A program made the translations under genes and the position numbers. A stretch of 64,000 nucleotides of DNA from Erythroxylum novogranatense (lineage: Eukaryota > Streptophyta > Magnoliopsida > Malpighiales > Erythroxylaceae): NCBI GenBank assembly GCA_029891385.1, contig CM057228.1, positions 83,068,964-83,132,963 on the forward strand. Reading direction: 5' to 3'. This document shows, one piece after another, positions 32,232 to 44,549 of the stretch. The notes under the pieces were generated by a model, which ran no database searches, was not told where the DNA came from, and saw only the letters and a program-made list of their open reading frames with translations. Each line of letters starts with the position of its first letter. Position 1 is the stretch's first letter.

Positions 32232-35200
32232 TGTAGCACCCCCATACCATAGGATATGTACCGGAACGCCCGTAGGTCATTCCGATACACACCCGACGAT
32301 AAGGGTGCGCTACAAACAAACTGACACTCCACATGGCATCCAAGTATCATAAAACATTAATATGAAATTCACTAATTTTTGGAACCATAAAATTTTCATT
32401 GCATAACCTCAAAGCAGTAAATTATACAACTGATAGGTTCTATACATGTTCCCAAAAGAAAATCAAACAAAAAGCTAGCTAGGTCATCCTTCCAAAAAGT
32501 GCCAGCTGACCCACCTGCGTGCCATAACTTCTCTTGCCAACTCAATCTACACGGCAGGAAAAGTCCCTCCGGAGCTATGAGTCTACTATCTCGGTCCTGA
32601 AAAATAATTTGCAATTTTGGGTGAGTTTGCGAACTCAGTGAGGAACCATCATCGATGGTTCACCCAATTCATGCATATACACAGAATTCACATAGTTATA
32701 TCACTCAAACACATTCAGAAGTACCACATGATTATCAATCAAAAGAACCCAATTCAAATGCACATGAAATGTGTATGAGACGCTTTTCCAATTTAATTCA
32801 TTGTTTTGACTGAGCGCCTGAAACTGTCCCTTAAAGGGCGCATTAATCGGTGAGCCATAGGCTCTAAATCACTGTGGACTCAAGGCCCAATCACGTTGAG
32901 CTTAAAGCTCTCGTTAGCTGCTCTGGTCACAACTGTCAATTACTGATCATGCAATTATGTATGAATGCAAATGTCCAAATCCACACCATAACTGATTCCC
33001 ATTTAACATATTCCCATAAGTCATTTCCAAGTAATCACATGAAGATCACATATAACACTTCGATATATCATACCAAATATTTCAGACACCCATGGTCCGA
33101 AATCAATCAAAATCAAACACACATATTCCCATCCATTATCTCCACAGTTGTATAAGTGCGAAATATAACCAAATAATAATTGAGGAACCATCTAGGTTAC
33201 TCACCTAATAACTTCCGAGCTAATGCTGGGAAGTCTCTGCCACGTCCGTGGATCTACGGTCCAACTGAGCCTCTATAGCAATTAAAATAGGTAAACATTA
33301 CTAACTGTATAGTTAGAATGACCAAACAATGCACATGGAATAATTAAAACGTGTATAATGCATGTTCATGGCATTCCCGGCCCTAACCCAAAATTTTACC
33401 ATATTAAAAATCCGTCTAAAAAAAATTAGAAAACTATTGGCGCTGACGGTGCGCAATTCAGACCTCTATAGGTCCCCAATTAAACGAAACAGTGATTACC
33501 GAACAATTATCCGGGGCCACGTCAATTTTCAGTCCAAAAATTCTCAATTTCTCATAAAATGAAATTCAATATGTTACAAATCCGATGCCTCAAGAATAAG
33601 GTCAATCGGACGTCGGACGGAAAAGAAATTGACAAAAGAAACCATTAGGTCACTTAATGCCAAATAAAAATAAAAACAATAATAAATTCTACCTCTCTTC
33701 CTTCCCCTTTTCTTTTCCTATTGTCAATCTGAATTTCCAACAACCATAATTCTTAGCAAACAATTTAGAAAAATACAAACTATACCTCATTAGAAAGCTA
33801 ATGAAACCCTCTACAATTCTCAAGAAGACCACAAAAATTAATTCCACCTTTAAGGGTGTCAAAAATCCCATCAAAACTACTGCCTACTCAAAGCCCATCA
33901 ACACTGGACAGTACATTACCAATTCAAAAACTCACTGATTATTGAGCCAAAAATTACCACATAAATATGCTCAATCAGTTCACAATGTCCTCTACAACTT
34001 GCATGAACAACCCAAAATCAAATGCCATTGCTAAACAAGTCAATTAATTCACTCAATGTTGCTGTTCCCGAAATCATTCAATTTGAGCAGTACACTTATA
34101 ACAAGCATAACTCCCTATACACAAGTCAGAAAAATCCAAACTTTATATCCCTGAAAAGATAACTCCTCAAACTTCAAGTTTCATGAAGGACTCAATCTCC
34201 AATTCGATTTCTAACAATTTCAAATCTGCTATGCAAGTTTCTGATCTAATCAACACTTAACATCACAATTTAGGTTCAGCTTTTGAAATTCCATATCTCC
34301 CACATCTGATTTCCAAACATTATAAGCCATAAATCAATTTCAAGATCAGTGTGTCATCTAAAACTCTTCAGTAGACCCCTAACACCAGTTCAGTTCACAA
34401 AAATTACTAAAATTACTCCAAAACAGAATGTACTCCAAATCTGCTAATCCAGCTAGGTTTCACTCATGCATAAAAACAGTCAATAGTTATCAAATCATAT
34501 CTCCTAATACACAACTAGAAAAATAGCAAGACCAGTGGCAATGGAAAGCTAACTCAATAAGCTACAACTTTCATGAAGACCATTTTCCTAAATTCCATAT
34601 CAATTAATTTATAAAAATCAACAAAATAATCAGGTCATAGTGTCGGTTACTGTTCACAGGCAATAAAACAGTAACTTTCCATGTAACTTTTCGACCTTAT
34701 AACATTACAATTTAACAAAACCTATTTCACACTAAAATAAAGCCAACATCCCAAAGTTTAAGTGGCCACAAACCTCACCTCATTTGCATTCCTACATAAT
34801 TAGTTATGATCAAAACATTCCAATAGGTCAAAAACTCAATTTTCAGATTTCATCAACAACTTAACTTCTATCACTTCTAACATCAACAACACATGACTAA
34901 GCATCCATTCCTACCTCTAATTCAACCACAACCTCATCACAACAAACTCTTCTATAATAACACAAAAATGGCAGCACACATATATACAATTCCCATACTT
35001 TATTTCCATGAATTAGACATCATAAACATCATTAATAACCTCACTTATCACCTATTTTAACTACCATAACCAATTCCCTTACACAAACATGCATTAAACC
35101 CATTCTAACCTACTACTTCCATAATCAAATACATGCATTAATGATCCCCATAAATGCTTTTAACAATCAAAAGAATGAATACAAACTCAACTCTTACCTT

Positions 35201-36047
35201 AAATAAGTTCAAGCTTTAGATACTCCTTACTTCTTCAAGTTCACACTATCTTCTATATCAATCCTTCACCTACGGCTATCACCAACCACACATGGACCAT
35301 CTTCAACTTAAGGCTTCAACTTAGTTTGTTTGTGGAGAGAAGCAAGCAATTGGTAGGTGGAACTTATATGGAAGGAGGAATTTTCGATGGAAAGAAACAA
35401 ACTCAAAGAAAAGGAAACTTGCAAGCTTGGATGAGAAATAAAAGATGAGTTTTCAAGCTTTCATAATGAGTTTCTAAGTAGAACATTGGAGAAAGTCGAT
35501 GGTGAGGCTTCATATAGGACAAATTCATTTAAATCGAGAAGCCACTTGGCTTTTTAAAATGGAAAAAGACAAATTTGTAGTTAATTAACATAAATTAATC
35601 ATAACTTTAATCTAATAAAAACTTAATCCCAATTATGCTAGGATCAAAAACAATTTCATAATTATTTATTCACTAATCCTATGCCATTATGCAGTTCCTT
35701 TTCAGTATAGAAAAGGCCCACTCAGTCAGTCAGCTGGAATTTTTCGGTCCGGGCACGAACCCCGAAAAATTCCAGAAAAATTCCCATAAATCCCTAAAAA
35801 TGTAAAACAATTTGTGGCGCACTCAGAAAAATTTTCCAAATACGATTAGCCCATAATTTTCACAAAGAATCTCGATTTGAAACCTAAGCCGGAAAATGTC
35901 ATGAATGCATGTATACTATGTGCATGTGCAACTAATCGTGAATCATAGAGGCTAAATGCTGTATGTGCATGCCGAGATATAATTCAATATTCCTAACCTG
36001 TCCCAATTTACCAAAATACCCTTTCCTATAGGAGATGAGATGTTACA
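32232..36047 (-). repeat. Gypsy (Del/Tekay-like) solo LTR, 3,816 bp
   Basis: TGTAGCACCCCC at 32232 and GAGATGTTACA at 36047 are TG..CA ends. A perfect 5-bp target duplication CCATC flanks it (32227-32231 and 36048-36052). No internal region is present, so the element was reduced by LTR-LTR recombination. Orientation is minus: the U5-type end (GGGTGAGTTTGCGAACTC, about 32619-32636) lies on the left, and a TATA-like CTATATGAAG lies on the minus strand near 35509-35518. No gene inside; open frames in it are chance. Confidence 0.88.
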
Positions 36048-36052
36048 CCATC

Positions 36053-36146
36053 GGTAAAGAAGGCGGGAATTGTTGATAGAATAAATAAGTTTTGAGTTTA
36101 CCGACGAAAATTTCTATCGGTAAATTTTCAAGGTAAATGTCGTTGT
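36053..36146 (+). mobile_element. CACTA-type transposon fragment, right part
   Basis: TTTACCGACGAAAATTTC and ATCGGTAAATTTTC continue the subterminal repeat pattern of 32024-32231. The other terminus (CTTGTAGTG) is not present, so this end is truncated at an unknown point near 36146. Confidence 0.5.
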
Positions 36147-36329
36147 CTGCTTTGATTTCAACATTTTAAAGTAAACCAAAATGATGTTATTGCTTATAAA
36201 TGCATGGTTGACAAGCTTGGACTCATGGGCAGTTAGAGACAGAGAGTGTACACTTATAAAAATGAGGATTGGTTTGGGGTGGGCCCACACCATTGGGTTT
36301 TGTCCCCTTTGGTCACGTCGGGTTCTAGA

Positions 36330-36432
36330 TTTGACCCCTCCCTGTGATCCGCCCTCGCAGGGAGTCGAACCTGTGACCTCAGGGTTTTGTTGGGTGCATG
36401 ACCCACGCCTCACACCACTGAGCTACGTGAAG
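36330..36432 (-). mobile_element. tRNA-derived SINE head or tRNA pseudogene
   Basis: On the minus strand TAGCTCAGTGG (36413-36423) is a perfect RNA polymerase III A box and GGTTCGACTCC (36362-36372) a perfect B box, about 40 bases apart as in tRNA genes. The T-arm stem pairs poorly and no clean anticodon arm forms, so a working tRNA is unlikely. A tRNA-derived SINE is favoured. It lies directly upstream of the Tat primer site, possibly inside that element's LTR. Confidence 0.55.
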
Positions 36433-36506
36433 TTCATCACAGAAAGTTGCCAATCAATGGATCCAAACGGCAGCGTTCCGTTCGGCCAAAATCCGGCTGA
36501 ACCAAG

Positions 36507-36523
36507 TGGCGCCCACCGTGGGG
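36507..36523 (+). other. Primer binding site region of Tat-type element
   Basis: TGGCGCCCACCGTGGGG is the form seen after the 5' LTR in many plant Tat elements. It is two bases from ACCA, the presumed LTR end. Confidence 0.75.
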
Positions 36524-36524
36524 C

Positions 36525-36806
36525 CCGACTTCCGGGCACCACGTCCAGAACCACGCAGATCACCAAAGCGGCAACTAATCTGATGTAGCGCGATTGCAGC
36601 CTCTGGCGTTAACGCTGGTTTCAGCCTACCGCGACACGCCGCCGCACTACACGCCTCACGCACTGAATCCTCACATCCAAATGATCAGCAGCAGCCTCAA
36701 ACCTTGGAGCAAGAGGAACAGAGTGCAGCTTCGGAGGATAATGCTGCGTTCAATACGCATCCAAACCCCCAGCACCGATCAGAAGCGGATCCTCCTCCGA
36801 CTGTGC
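36525..36806 (+). pseudogene. gag: Tat-type gag, 5' part
   Basis: A Gln/Pro/Ala-rich N-terminal gag frame is open up to 36806. It resumes without a shift at 46500 when copy C and one 5-bp duplication are discounted. A stop lies upstream (near 36580), so the true start is unclear and may be lost. Confidence 0.65.
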
Positions 36807-38733
36807 TGTAGGAAAATCCCGGGAGGTACATCACATGTACCGGCAGCGGAAAACAAAATTTTTGTTCCGGGACTTTCCGAAACCGAGATCCAGTGTCGGT
36901 ATGAAGACATCAACCTAAATAGCCAAAAGAGACTATCTCTAAAGGTGATCCACGCAGAGATCAGAAAATCTAACCGGATCAAACCCTTTGACCCGGGAAT
37001 AGCTAGAACAGATTAAAGGTGCTAGACCCTACCTCTATCCTGGAGAGCTTCAGACTGACGTTGGACAAAGCTTGGAGAAGAGAGAAATCGATGGTGGCTT
37101 GTGAGAGAAGAAGAAATTGAAAACCCTTTTCAATTTTCACTTAAACATTTCAAGCTTCATTCTTCTTTTCTCCAAGGAGCTGCCGTCGACTACTACTTCA
37201 AAACAAGCTTATTAGGGTTATATTTTAACACTTAAATGTAACCATAAGCTTGTGACAAGTGGAAGTGTATTAGCCATTTATTCTTTAATGAATAAACTAA
37301 GTAACTTTGACTTTTCAAAGTTCTTATCTCTTCTCCATTTAACCAACGAACATCACATGCATATATATATATAATAATTAATTAATTAATTAATTAATTA
37401 ATTAGAATATATTTGCTAAGGTCGATCTAATGGGGTTGGTCCTACGGCCTATCGGGCCCCGATCTTTCAAACAACTCCTAAACCTTTCTTAGCAATATCG
37501 ATGTCGCGATCTCATCGGGACATATCCCAATCCCATTGGGATCCATTTAATCTAATGCTCTCCATAATTGGAACTCGTCCAATTACTATTTTCTGATTCT
37601 CTCGAATCACTCTTATCGTGTGACCCTTTAGGCTCCGGTTATGTTGGCCACTTAGATTAACAATTAATCGAGCAAGTCATGAGCGGTATCTAGCAACACA
37701 TCATGACCCCCTAATTGACCGGAAAGTAATCGGTTTGATGTATTCATCACGAACCGGATCACGAACCCTTCCATGTACAATTCGTGCAATTCGTCCTTTC
37801 ACCATCCTATACCCCACTTGGTTATGAGTATGGTCAAAGTGTCAACTCTCACTAGACCGAGTCTAGCCCAGTGATATCGGTTCTCGTCACGAGACTCATT
37901 ACTCTATATGTAAATGAAGACACTCTTCATGACATACATCTTGCCAAACTTAGTAATGATCCCGACAAGAGGCTATGGGTATCTCTTCGCTAATCCGAAG
38001 TGGTGAATCCTTTATTGGCTACTCAATTATCTTGAATACCTCAAGTCGCACCCAAGCACCACCCTATGAGTTACCTCGGAAGGCAACAAGGAATGGAGTC
38101 AAAGCACATGATCAGTATCCAAGATATCCTTGAGTACCTCAAGTCTAAGGATACTTGCACCATTGCTATGATGAGATTATCACTGACACTTAGATAAGAT
38201 ATCCATGTGATGATCTCATGGCAGGTCATCCAATGAACTTACTACCTCTAGTAAGCATCCACATGTCAATTCTAAATATCTCATATTTACGGCTTCGAGA
38301 TCCACCGCTGATCCAATCAAGGAATATGACATGTGCTAGTCTATCCGGATTAATGATGTCCAGTCTCATTAATCCTATGACTAGGGAGAATTTAGATACT
38401 GACATAATTGCACATGATAGGAATCTCAGTAGTATGATCACATCATAATTTCCTTCATGCTATGTCATATATCATGGACTTCATTAATTCGATTAAAGAT
38501 CCAATCAATTCATAAACACTGCTCATGAATATCAAATTAATGAAAATGCCTTTTCTTTATTTATTCATAAAGTCCGCATACGACTTTGAATAAAACGTGC
38601 TAAAGGGATTGCCTTTAGGAACAAATAAACAAGATCGATTTGAATAAGTCGACTTATCCAATGAACAAGTCGACTTATCGGTATCGAATATGTAAGTCGA
38701 CTTACACATGGTACAATCGACTTATCACTTACA
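36807..38733 (-). repeat. C 3' LTR (1,927 bp)
   Basis: The left LTR in window order; minus-strand 3' LTR because the purine tract adjoins it at 38734. An AT-rich TTAATTAA tract lies at about 37362-37405. Four GTCGAC-type palindromes lie at the outer U3 end (38640-38733). Confidence 0.93.
38640..38733 (-). repeat. U3 array of AAGTCGACTT palindromes (C 3' LTR)
   Basis: Four units: AATAAGTCGACTTATCC, AACAAGTCGACTTATCGG, TGTAAGTCGACTTACAC and a one-base-short TACAATCGACTTATCAC. They form the very start of U3 (minus strand). The LTR of A1 lacks them. Confidence 0.85.
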
Positions 38734-38746
38734 AATCTCCCACTTG
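38734..38746 (-). other. Polypurine tract, C
   Basis: AATCTCCCACTTG on plus, that is CAAGTGGGAGATT on minus, adjoining the 3' LTR. Same as in A1. Confidence 0.87.
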
Positions 38747-38759
38747 ACCTAAAGCCAAT

Positions 38760-40170
38760 CGCCTTTAGTAACTAATACCATAAGCGAGTCCATGAGAATC
38801 ACAATTCTCCGTGACAATGGCTTTGTCAACGGAACAGCAACACTTTGCTCTGTGGGAATTCTCTATCAGGATATCATCTCGACTAATGATCTCCCGAATC
38901 GGTGAAGTACGAGTTCGGATCGTCGATAAGACCTTGGTTCCTTTGCCTGCGAACTAGCCCCATTGTATCACAATACAATCCTATGGGCCCATCACACCTA
39001 GGGACGGATCAAGTTCAAGAATGAACTTCTTCGATCCAAACCGCTTCCTTCACAGCATCTCATGCGGCAATGTACTCGCCTCGGTTGATGAATCAGCAGT
39101 CCTCTCTTGTTTGGAACTTTTCCAATCGACCGCCACGCTATTCATTGTGAATGTATATAACCTGATTGTGATTCAGAATTATCCTTATCGATTAAATACT
39201 AGCATCCGAATGCCGCTCACTGGAGATTTCCATCTCCATAGATCAAGAAAACATCCTTAGTGCTTCGCAAGAACTTGAGGATATTCTTGACACCACCCAA
39301 ATGACCTCACCAGATCCAATTAGTATCTACTCGTAACACTTAGAGCATATAATACATTGGGTCTCGTGACATAGCATTGTTCCATGCTAAACCTCTTTAG
39401 CATCTTACCTATGTCGTTGATTGTGAAAGACCAAGCAACTTCTTTGATCTATCTCTATAAATCTTTATCCCAAGGATATAAGTTGCTTTACCAAGGTCTT
39501 TCATCGCAAAAGGGTTTGACAACCAAATTTTAAGCGACAAAGATAGAGACATCGCTTCCTAGTTACGAGATGTCATCTACATACAACACAAGGAATACGA
39601 TTGCAGTCCCATTAACCTTCTTATACACACAATGATCATCCGGATTTTGTGAGAAATCAAACTCTTTGATTGACTCATCAAAACGGATAATCCAACTCTT
39701 GGATGCTTGCTTCAATCCATACATGGAATTCTGAAGCTTGCATACCATTTCGCCATTATAGGAGGTGAAGTCCTCTGGTTGTGTCATATACACATCCTCG
39801 GTAAGATTTCCGTTCAGGAAAGCTGTCTTCACATCCATTTGCCATATCTCATAATCATAATGAGCGACAATGGCTAGGAGTATCCGAATGGATTTAAGCA
39901 TTGCTACGGGACTGAAGGTCTCGTCATAGTCAACTCCTTATCTTTGACGAAATCCTTTGGCCACAAGCCTTGCTTTATAAGTAATCACATTACCATCTAT
40001 GTCGGTTTTCTTCTTGAAAACCCATTTGCACCCTGTGGGTTTTATCCCTTCAGGTGTAACAACCAAAGTCCATACTTGGTTTTCATACATGGAATCCATT
40101 TCAGATTTCATGGCATAAAGCCATGTTCCGGACTCAACCTTTCGTAACTCGCTCATAGGTAGTAGCGCAT
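38760..40170 (-). pseudogene. C reverse transcriptase and RNase H pseudogene
   Basis: RT part 1 (39938-40156): MKSEMDSMYENQVWTLV, GCKWVFKKKTDIDGN, ARLVAKGFRQR. Part 2 (39563-39901): LKSIRILLAIVAHYDYEIW, MDVKTAFLNGNL, YGLKQASKSW, LVLYVDDIS (polymerase box at the end). Unlike A1, the junction EIWQMDVKTAF is open here (Trp instead of a stop). RNase H (about 38760-39330) is decayed, with recognisable Asn-Gly and ADPLAKP-like pieces. Broken by frameshifts, but less damaged than A1 or B. Confidence 0.83.
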
Positions 40171-40229
40171 CATCTCATATGAGCAATACGTCATTCTGTT
40201 CACTTACGAGAAATTCATATCTCTAGAAC

Positions 40230-41640
40230 AAAGGCGTATCCTACTTAACCTCTGAAATTGCAGTGTGTAGTAGAAGGTTGAACATTACCTCATCTATATG
40301 AGTGGCAGTTTGAGTTCAGAGCAGTTGATCTATGTTTGTTCGAGAATCTTGAACTTCTCCAAGTTCAACTTTTCTCCCATTGTCCTCTTGTAAAGAAACT
40401 ATTTCTTTAAGAAAACAAAGATGCTTGAAAACAAACAACTTTTGTTCCTAAGCAAGGTAGAATTGATATTCCACGAACAAACACTTGTCACTTTTACATC
40501 AAATGTATCGATCGTGTCCGCTTCACGTAAGGTGACAATCCCAAACTTTCAGATGAGAAAGATAGGCTTTCGGTTAGTCCACATCTCATATGGAGTAACA
40601 ACAATCGTCTTTAATGGAACTCTGTTTAGCAAGTAAACAACTTGTCTTGAGCGCATATTCCCAAAACTGTGCAAAACCTATCATTAATCGCACCATGTCT
40701 AACAAGGTTCGATATCTCCTTTCAGTCACACCATTGTGCTGCGGCGTGTAAGGTGGAGTGTACTGAGATAAAATTCCATTATCTCTGAGATAATTCAAAA
40801 CTGTTGGTCTAAGCATTTTCCACCACGATCAGATCGTAATGTATTCATACTTTTACCAAGTTAGTTTTCTACTTCATTTCGAATTATTTGAACTTTTCAA
40901 ACGCTTGATTTGTATCTCATCGACATGGTACCCATATCGTGAATAATCACCGATAAAAGTAATGAAGTAAAGACAACCACTTCTGGCATGGATGGACATC
41001 GGACCACATACATCCAAATGTATCAGGTCTAATATTCCATTCACTCGTTCACCATTTCCCTTGAAGGGTAACTTAGTCATCTTGCCTAATAAACAAGATT
41101 CGCATGTGTCATATGATTCATAATCAAATGACCCTAAATTGCCACTCTTATGGAGCTTAGCGATGCGTGTCTCATTTATATGGCCGTTCGACAATGCCAT
41201 AAGTAAGTTGATTTTAAATTATCTCGATTATGTCTTTTCGCGTCATTGACATTCAAAATTGGATATGACATATCTAATATGTCAATTCCATTGCATAATG
41301 TACCAGTAGCATAGAGCATTCCATTCGAACTAATAGAACAACCATTGCTACTAAAAGTCCAATGGAAACCGGCTCTATTGAAACAAGAAATGTATAATAT
41401 GTTCTTTGTTAAAACAGTACAAAATGACAATCATCCAATTTGAATACAAGCCCACTAGGAGTGACAAGACATAAGTGTCTCACGACTAATGTAGCAACTC
41501 TTCTTGCATTACCTACGAAGGTCTAGTTCTCCTTTATGACATCTCATCGTCCACGAGGTCCTGCATATCATTTCATATGTATGAGCCACAACCGTATCAA
41601 ATACCCATATGTTTTGATCGAAGCAAGATTAACCTCAATG
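40230..41640 (-). pseudogene. C protease end, pre-integrase and integrase pseudogene
   Basis: Pre-integrase zinc finger and core start (40874-41200): GHINETRIAKLHKSG, CESCLLGKMTKLPF, DLIHLDVCGPMSIH, FITFIGDYSRYGY (the usual FIDDYS here FIGDYS, so one Asp is Gly). Core end (40586-40816): YTPPYTPQHNGVTERRYRT. The open section 41176-41430 covers the part between protease and zinc finger. The protease itself is unclear (41430-41640). Frameshifts separate the blocks. Confidence 0.8.
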
Positions 41641-42470
41641 ACAAACATATTTGAAGGAGTAGAGGCATCGATGCCTTCTTACGCTTCAGAACTCAGAATA
41701 AACTTTCAGTTTAGCCTCCGGTGGCGATCTTGCCACAATGAAAGCAAAATCCTTTGGGGGGCGATATCTTTGGTTTTTCCTTGATGGCACTTCCATTTGG
41801 TTTCTTGGCCTTTTCTTCTTTGAACTAGAAGAAGAAGCATCCACCATTAGCACTTGCTATCTCTCTTGATAGCACGCTTTCATTGTCATGAGCAAATTGA
41901 TCAGTTCAGGAATTGTTGTGGATATTTGGTTTATCCGATATGTTTATCACAAACTGTGAATAATCATCAGACAATCCAACCAGAATTAAGTCTCTACTTA
42001 ACTCATAATCCATTACAAATCCTAAGACATCCAATCTCTCAATATAGCCATTCATCCTCGGGCATACTTGCATGCCAGATATCCCCGAGCCATCTTTGTG
42101 GTGAAGAGAAGCCTTGAGGTCTCGAACCTTTCAGACCGAACTTGCTCATCAAACAGCTCCATAAGATGAAATACTATAGAGTGAGCATCCATGGACTCGT
42201 GCTACTCCTGCAGCTCTGGTGACATCGAGGCAAGTAGCCATGTCCCCGTCCATTAGATGTTTACGATATACCTTCTGATCCTCATCAGAAGCATCAACAA
42301 CAGGTGCATCTGGAAGTGGAATATCTAGGACGTATCCCAGTTCCTTAGATCTGAGAACAATTCTCAGATTCCTCAGCCAATCAAGAAAATTCGGTCCAAA
42401 ATAGAGAGCGAAAATTCACACTGAAAAACTTCTTCAATCAACCTAGCGCGATAGAGAGAAGGAATGATAG
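41640..42470 (-). pseudogene. gag: C gag pseudogene
   Basis: From about 42430 down, gag words appear: DWLRNLRIVLRSKE, LPDAPVVDASDEDQK, DGDMATC, HGCSLYS and RFETSRLLFTTKMA-like, in more than one frame. The nucleocapsid knuckle begins CFHCGK (about 41735-41752), but the His and last Cys region is damaged. A Ser/Lys-rich linker precedes it. Non-functional. Confidence 0.75.
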
Positions 42471-42607
42471 AATAGAATTGCCTGCATGATCATAAGGACT
42501 TGCATGATATGCATATGGCTCCCACTAGTTTCCTAGAATCCATAACCCTCTTTACGAATCCAAAGAAACGATGTGACATAATGTCCTAGTGGGTCGATAT
42601 CCGACAT

Positions 42608-43010
42608 TGCTAAGAGTGACCTTGAGTTTACCCAACAAGCCACAACTTAGGTCAATCGGTAGGTATCGGTCATACCAATTGTATCATCGATAACCGACAT
42701 TAAGAATGACCTTGGGTTTACCTAACAAGCCACCTTATGTCTCGGGAGGTATCAGACATACCAATTACATCTTAGACACAACTATCGATCAGTGCTATCA
42801 ACTTGTTGATGTGTGCACTTACATTGGGTTATCAAATCCTTGATGCATGTACATCCCGATGTACACTACCCAACTTCGCCTCTGTCCACGTTGACCTTGA
42901 GTTTGCTCAACAAACCAACGCTTCCAGTGAAAACCAACCCATTAATCAGAAAATCTTATTTTCATGGTTCAAACATATCCGTATAGAGTGAGCTTGAGTT
43001 TGCCCAACAA
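42608..43010 (-). repeat. Leader array of TTGGGTAAACCCAA-type motifs (C)
   Basis: Four copies (about 42618, 42708, 42891 and 42989) matching the four in A1 in order and rough spacing. Here most have lost perfect symmetry (for example TTGGGTAAACTCAA). Confidence 0.75.
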
Positions 43011-43204
43011 CCCAGCCCTATAAGAACTCTGGTTCTTACCATATTAATGGAAGGCGTTAGTTTTCATATACCGAGGAGGGATTTAGAAACTCTAGACTCC
43101 AAGCTGAAGGATCATAGTCGCCAGGACTATATGGAATGATTTAGGTTTCATCAATCCAATTGAATCAATCCTTATAATCATCCATCATCCAACCTGAGCA
43201 TGCC

Positions 43205-43430
43205 ACAAGTCGACTTACAACGAATGCAAGTCGCCTTATGCCCCTGCCCACACACAAGTCGCCTTGTATCATAATACAAGTCGCCTTGTCTTTCGCTCGC
43301 ACAAGTCGACTTATCGATATAAGTCGCCTTATGCACCTACTCGCAGACAAGTCGCCTTGTACCTCGCAAGTCGACTTATGCGAGATTCTGAACAAGTCGC
43401 CTTATACTCCAAATAAGTCGACTTGTCCAA
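43205..43430 (-). repeat. Leader array of AAGTCGACTT / AAGTCGCCTT motifs (C)
   Basis: Ten units in about 225 bp, roughly every 22-24 bases. Four are the palindrome AAGTCGACTT and six the variant AAGTCGCCTT (plus-strand reading), which breaks the palindrome by one base. Confidence 0.87.
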
Positions 43431-44535
43431 CTGAATTTGCTATAATTCTCTAATCGGCTAATTCCTCAATCCTTGCAATTCCAATTCTCAACACCATCAT
43501 ACCTAGGGTAATATCTGTAAATTGATGCCTCAATGAACACTTCATTGAGTCATGAATGCCTTAAATAGTCAAACTATATGAAAAACTTGAAATGAGTCAA
43601 AACTCATTAATTTCCAAATAATTTAGGAACACCCAAATCATCATCCTAAGCATCTCTAGCTAGCACATACATTATCAAATTTACTTCAGCACATGCCATA
43701 AAAATATGACGGTCAAAACAAACAAGATAATGCAATATACTAACGAGACGCTAATGTGATCAATTAGGCATCCGAAAATTCTAGGATAAACAACTTCAAG
43801 CAATTCAGTTTGGCAATCATACTACATCAAGATAACACATTTTTAATCACATTAAAAATGGTGCAAGGCATTGGAACTGAAAAAGCACACTCAATCAAGC
43901 CAAGCAAAACAGTCCCAACAATTTTCACCAAAACTGTCCAGTTCTGTACATTGCTTGAAATGATCAATGAAACAATTTCAATAAATCATGAGAAAATTAT
44001 ATAGGTTACTACATGTTCAGAAAATGCTACATGAATTGTTTCAGGATTTTAGGCCATCAAAAACTCAGTCAACCTAAATAACAAAACCGATTCAAAATCT
44101 GTGTTCATCAGCACAGCAATTCCCAACAGCATAGAATAAATTCGTGAATAAATATCCAATCACCTTGAAATCCAATTTCCATGCTCATAGACATTCACCA
44201 ACATCTTAGAGACATGTAGGTGAAGGAAAATCCAAAAAACCATTTTTCTAGAATTTATTCTCGATTTTATACTCATGCTTGTTCCAGAATCGTTTCACAA
44301 AACAGCATCTGTAACCTTAGGGAATTAATTAGCAAAACTATATCAAATCAAATCAATAAATTCTGAAAATTCATAGACATATTCTCTAACATGTTATGAA
44401 CAATTCTGGGAAGAAAAATTTCAAAAAATATATCACAATATAAATTCGAAATCTGAACAGATAGCATGCATCAACAGAAAATTCCATTAGGGATTCTGAT
44501 CTCGCTTAGGTTATAGCTGCATACACGATACCAGA
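43431..44535 (-). other. C leader between primer site and arrays
   Basis: Untranslated leader homologous to 13015-14119 of A1 in reverse order. Open frames in both copies (13545-13793 and 43810-44004) lie on the strand opposite to the element and are taken as chance. AT-rich; no other feature seen. Confidence 0.7.
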
Positions 44536-44548
44536 CGCTCTGATACCA
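44536..44548 (-). other. Primer binding site, C (tRNA-iMet)
   Basis: CGCTCTGATACCA on plus is TGGTATCAGAGCG on minus, one base from the LTR at 44550. Undamaged compared with A1. Confidence 0.9.
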
Positions 44549-44549
44549 C

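Noticed and set aside
33689..33874. Small frames within the solo LTR 32232-36047
   Set aside because: No motif or conservation; LTR sequence is non-coding.
36330..36432. Functional tRNA gene on the minus strand
   Set aside because: A and B boxes are perfect but the T stem and anticodon arm do not pair properly, so it is listed as SINE/tRNA-derived.
43205..43430. Regularly spaced AAGTCG(A/C)CTT units resembling a CRISPR array
   Set aside because: Repeat core is only 10 bp, spacers are not unique sequence of constant length, the context is a plant Copia leader and no cas genes exist.
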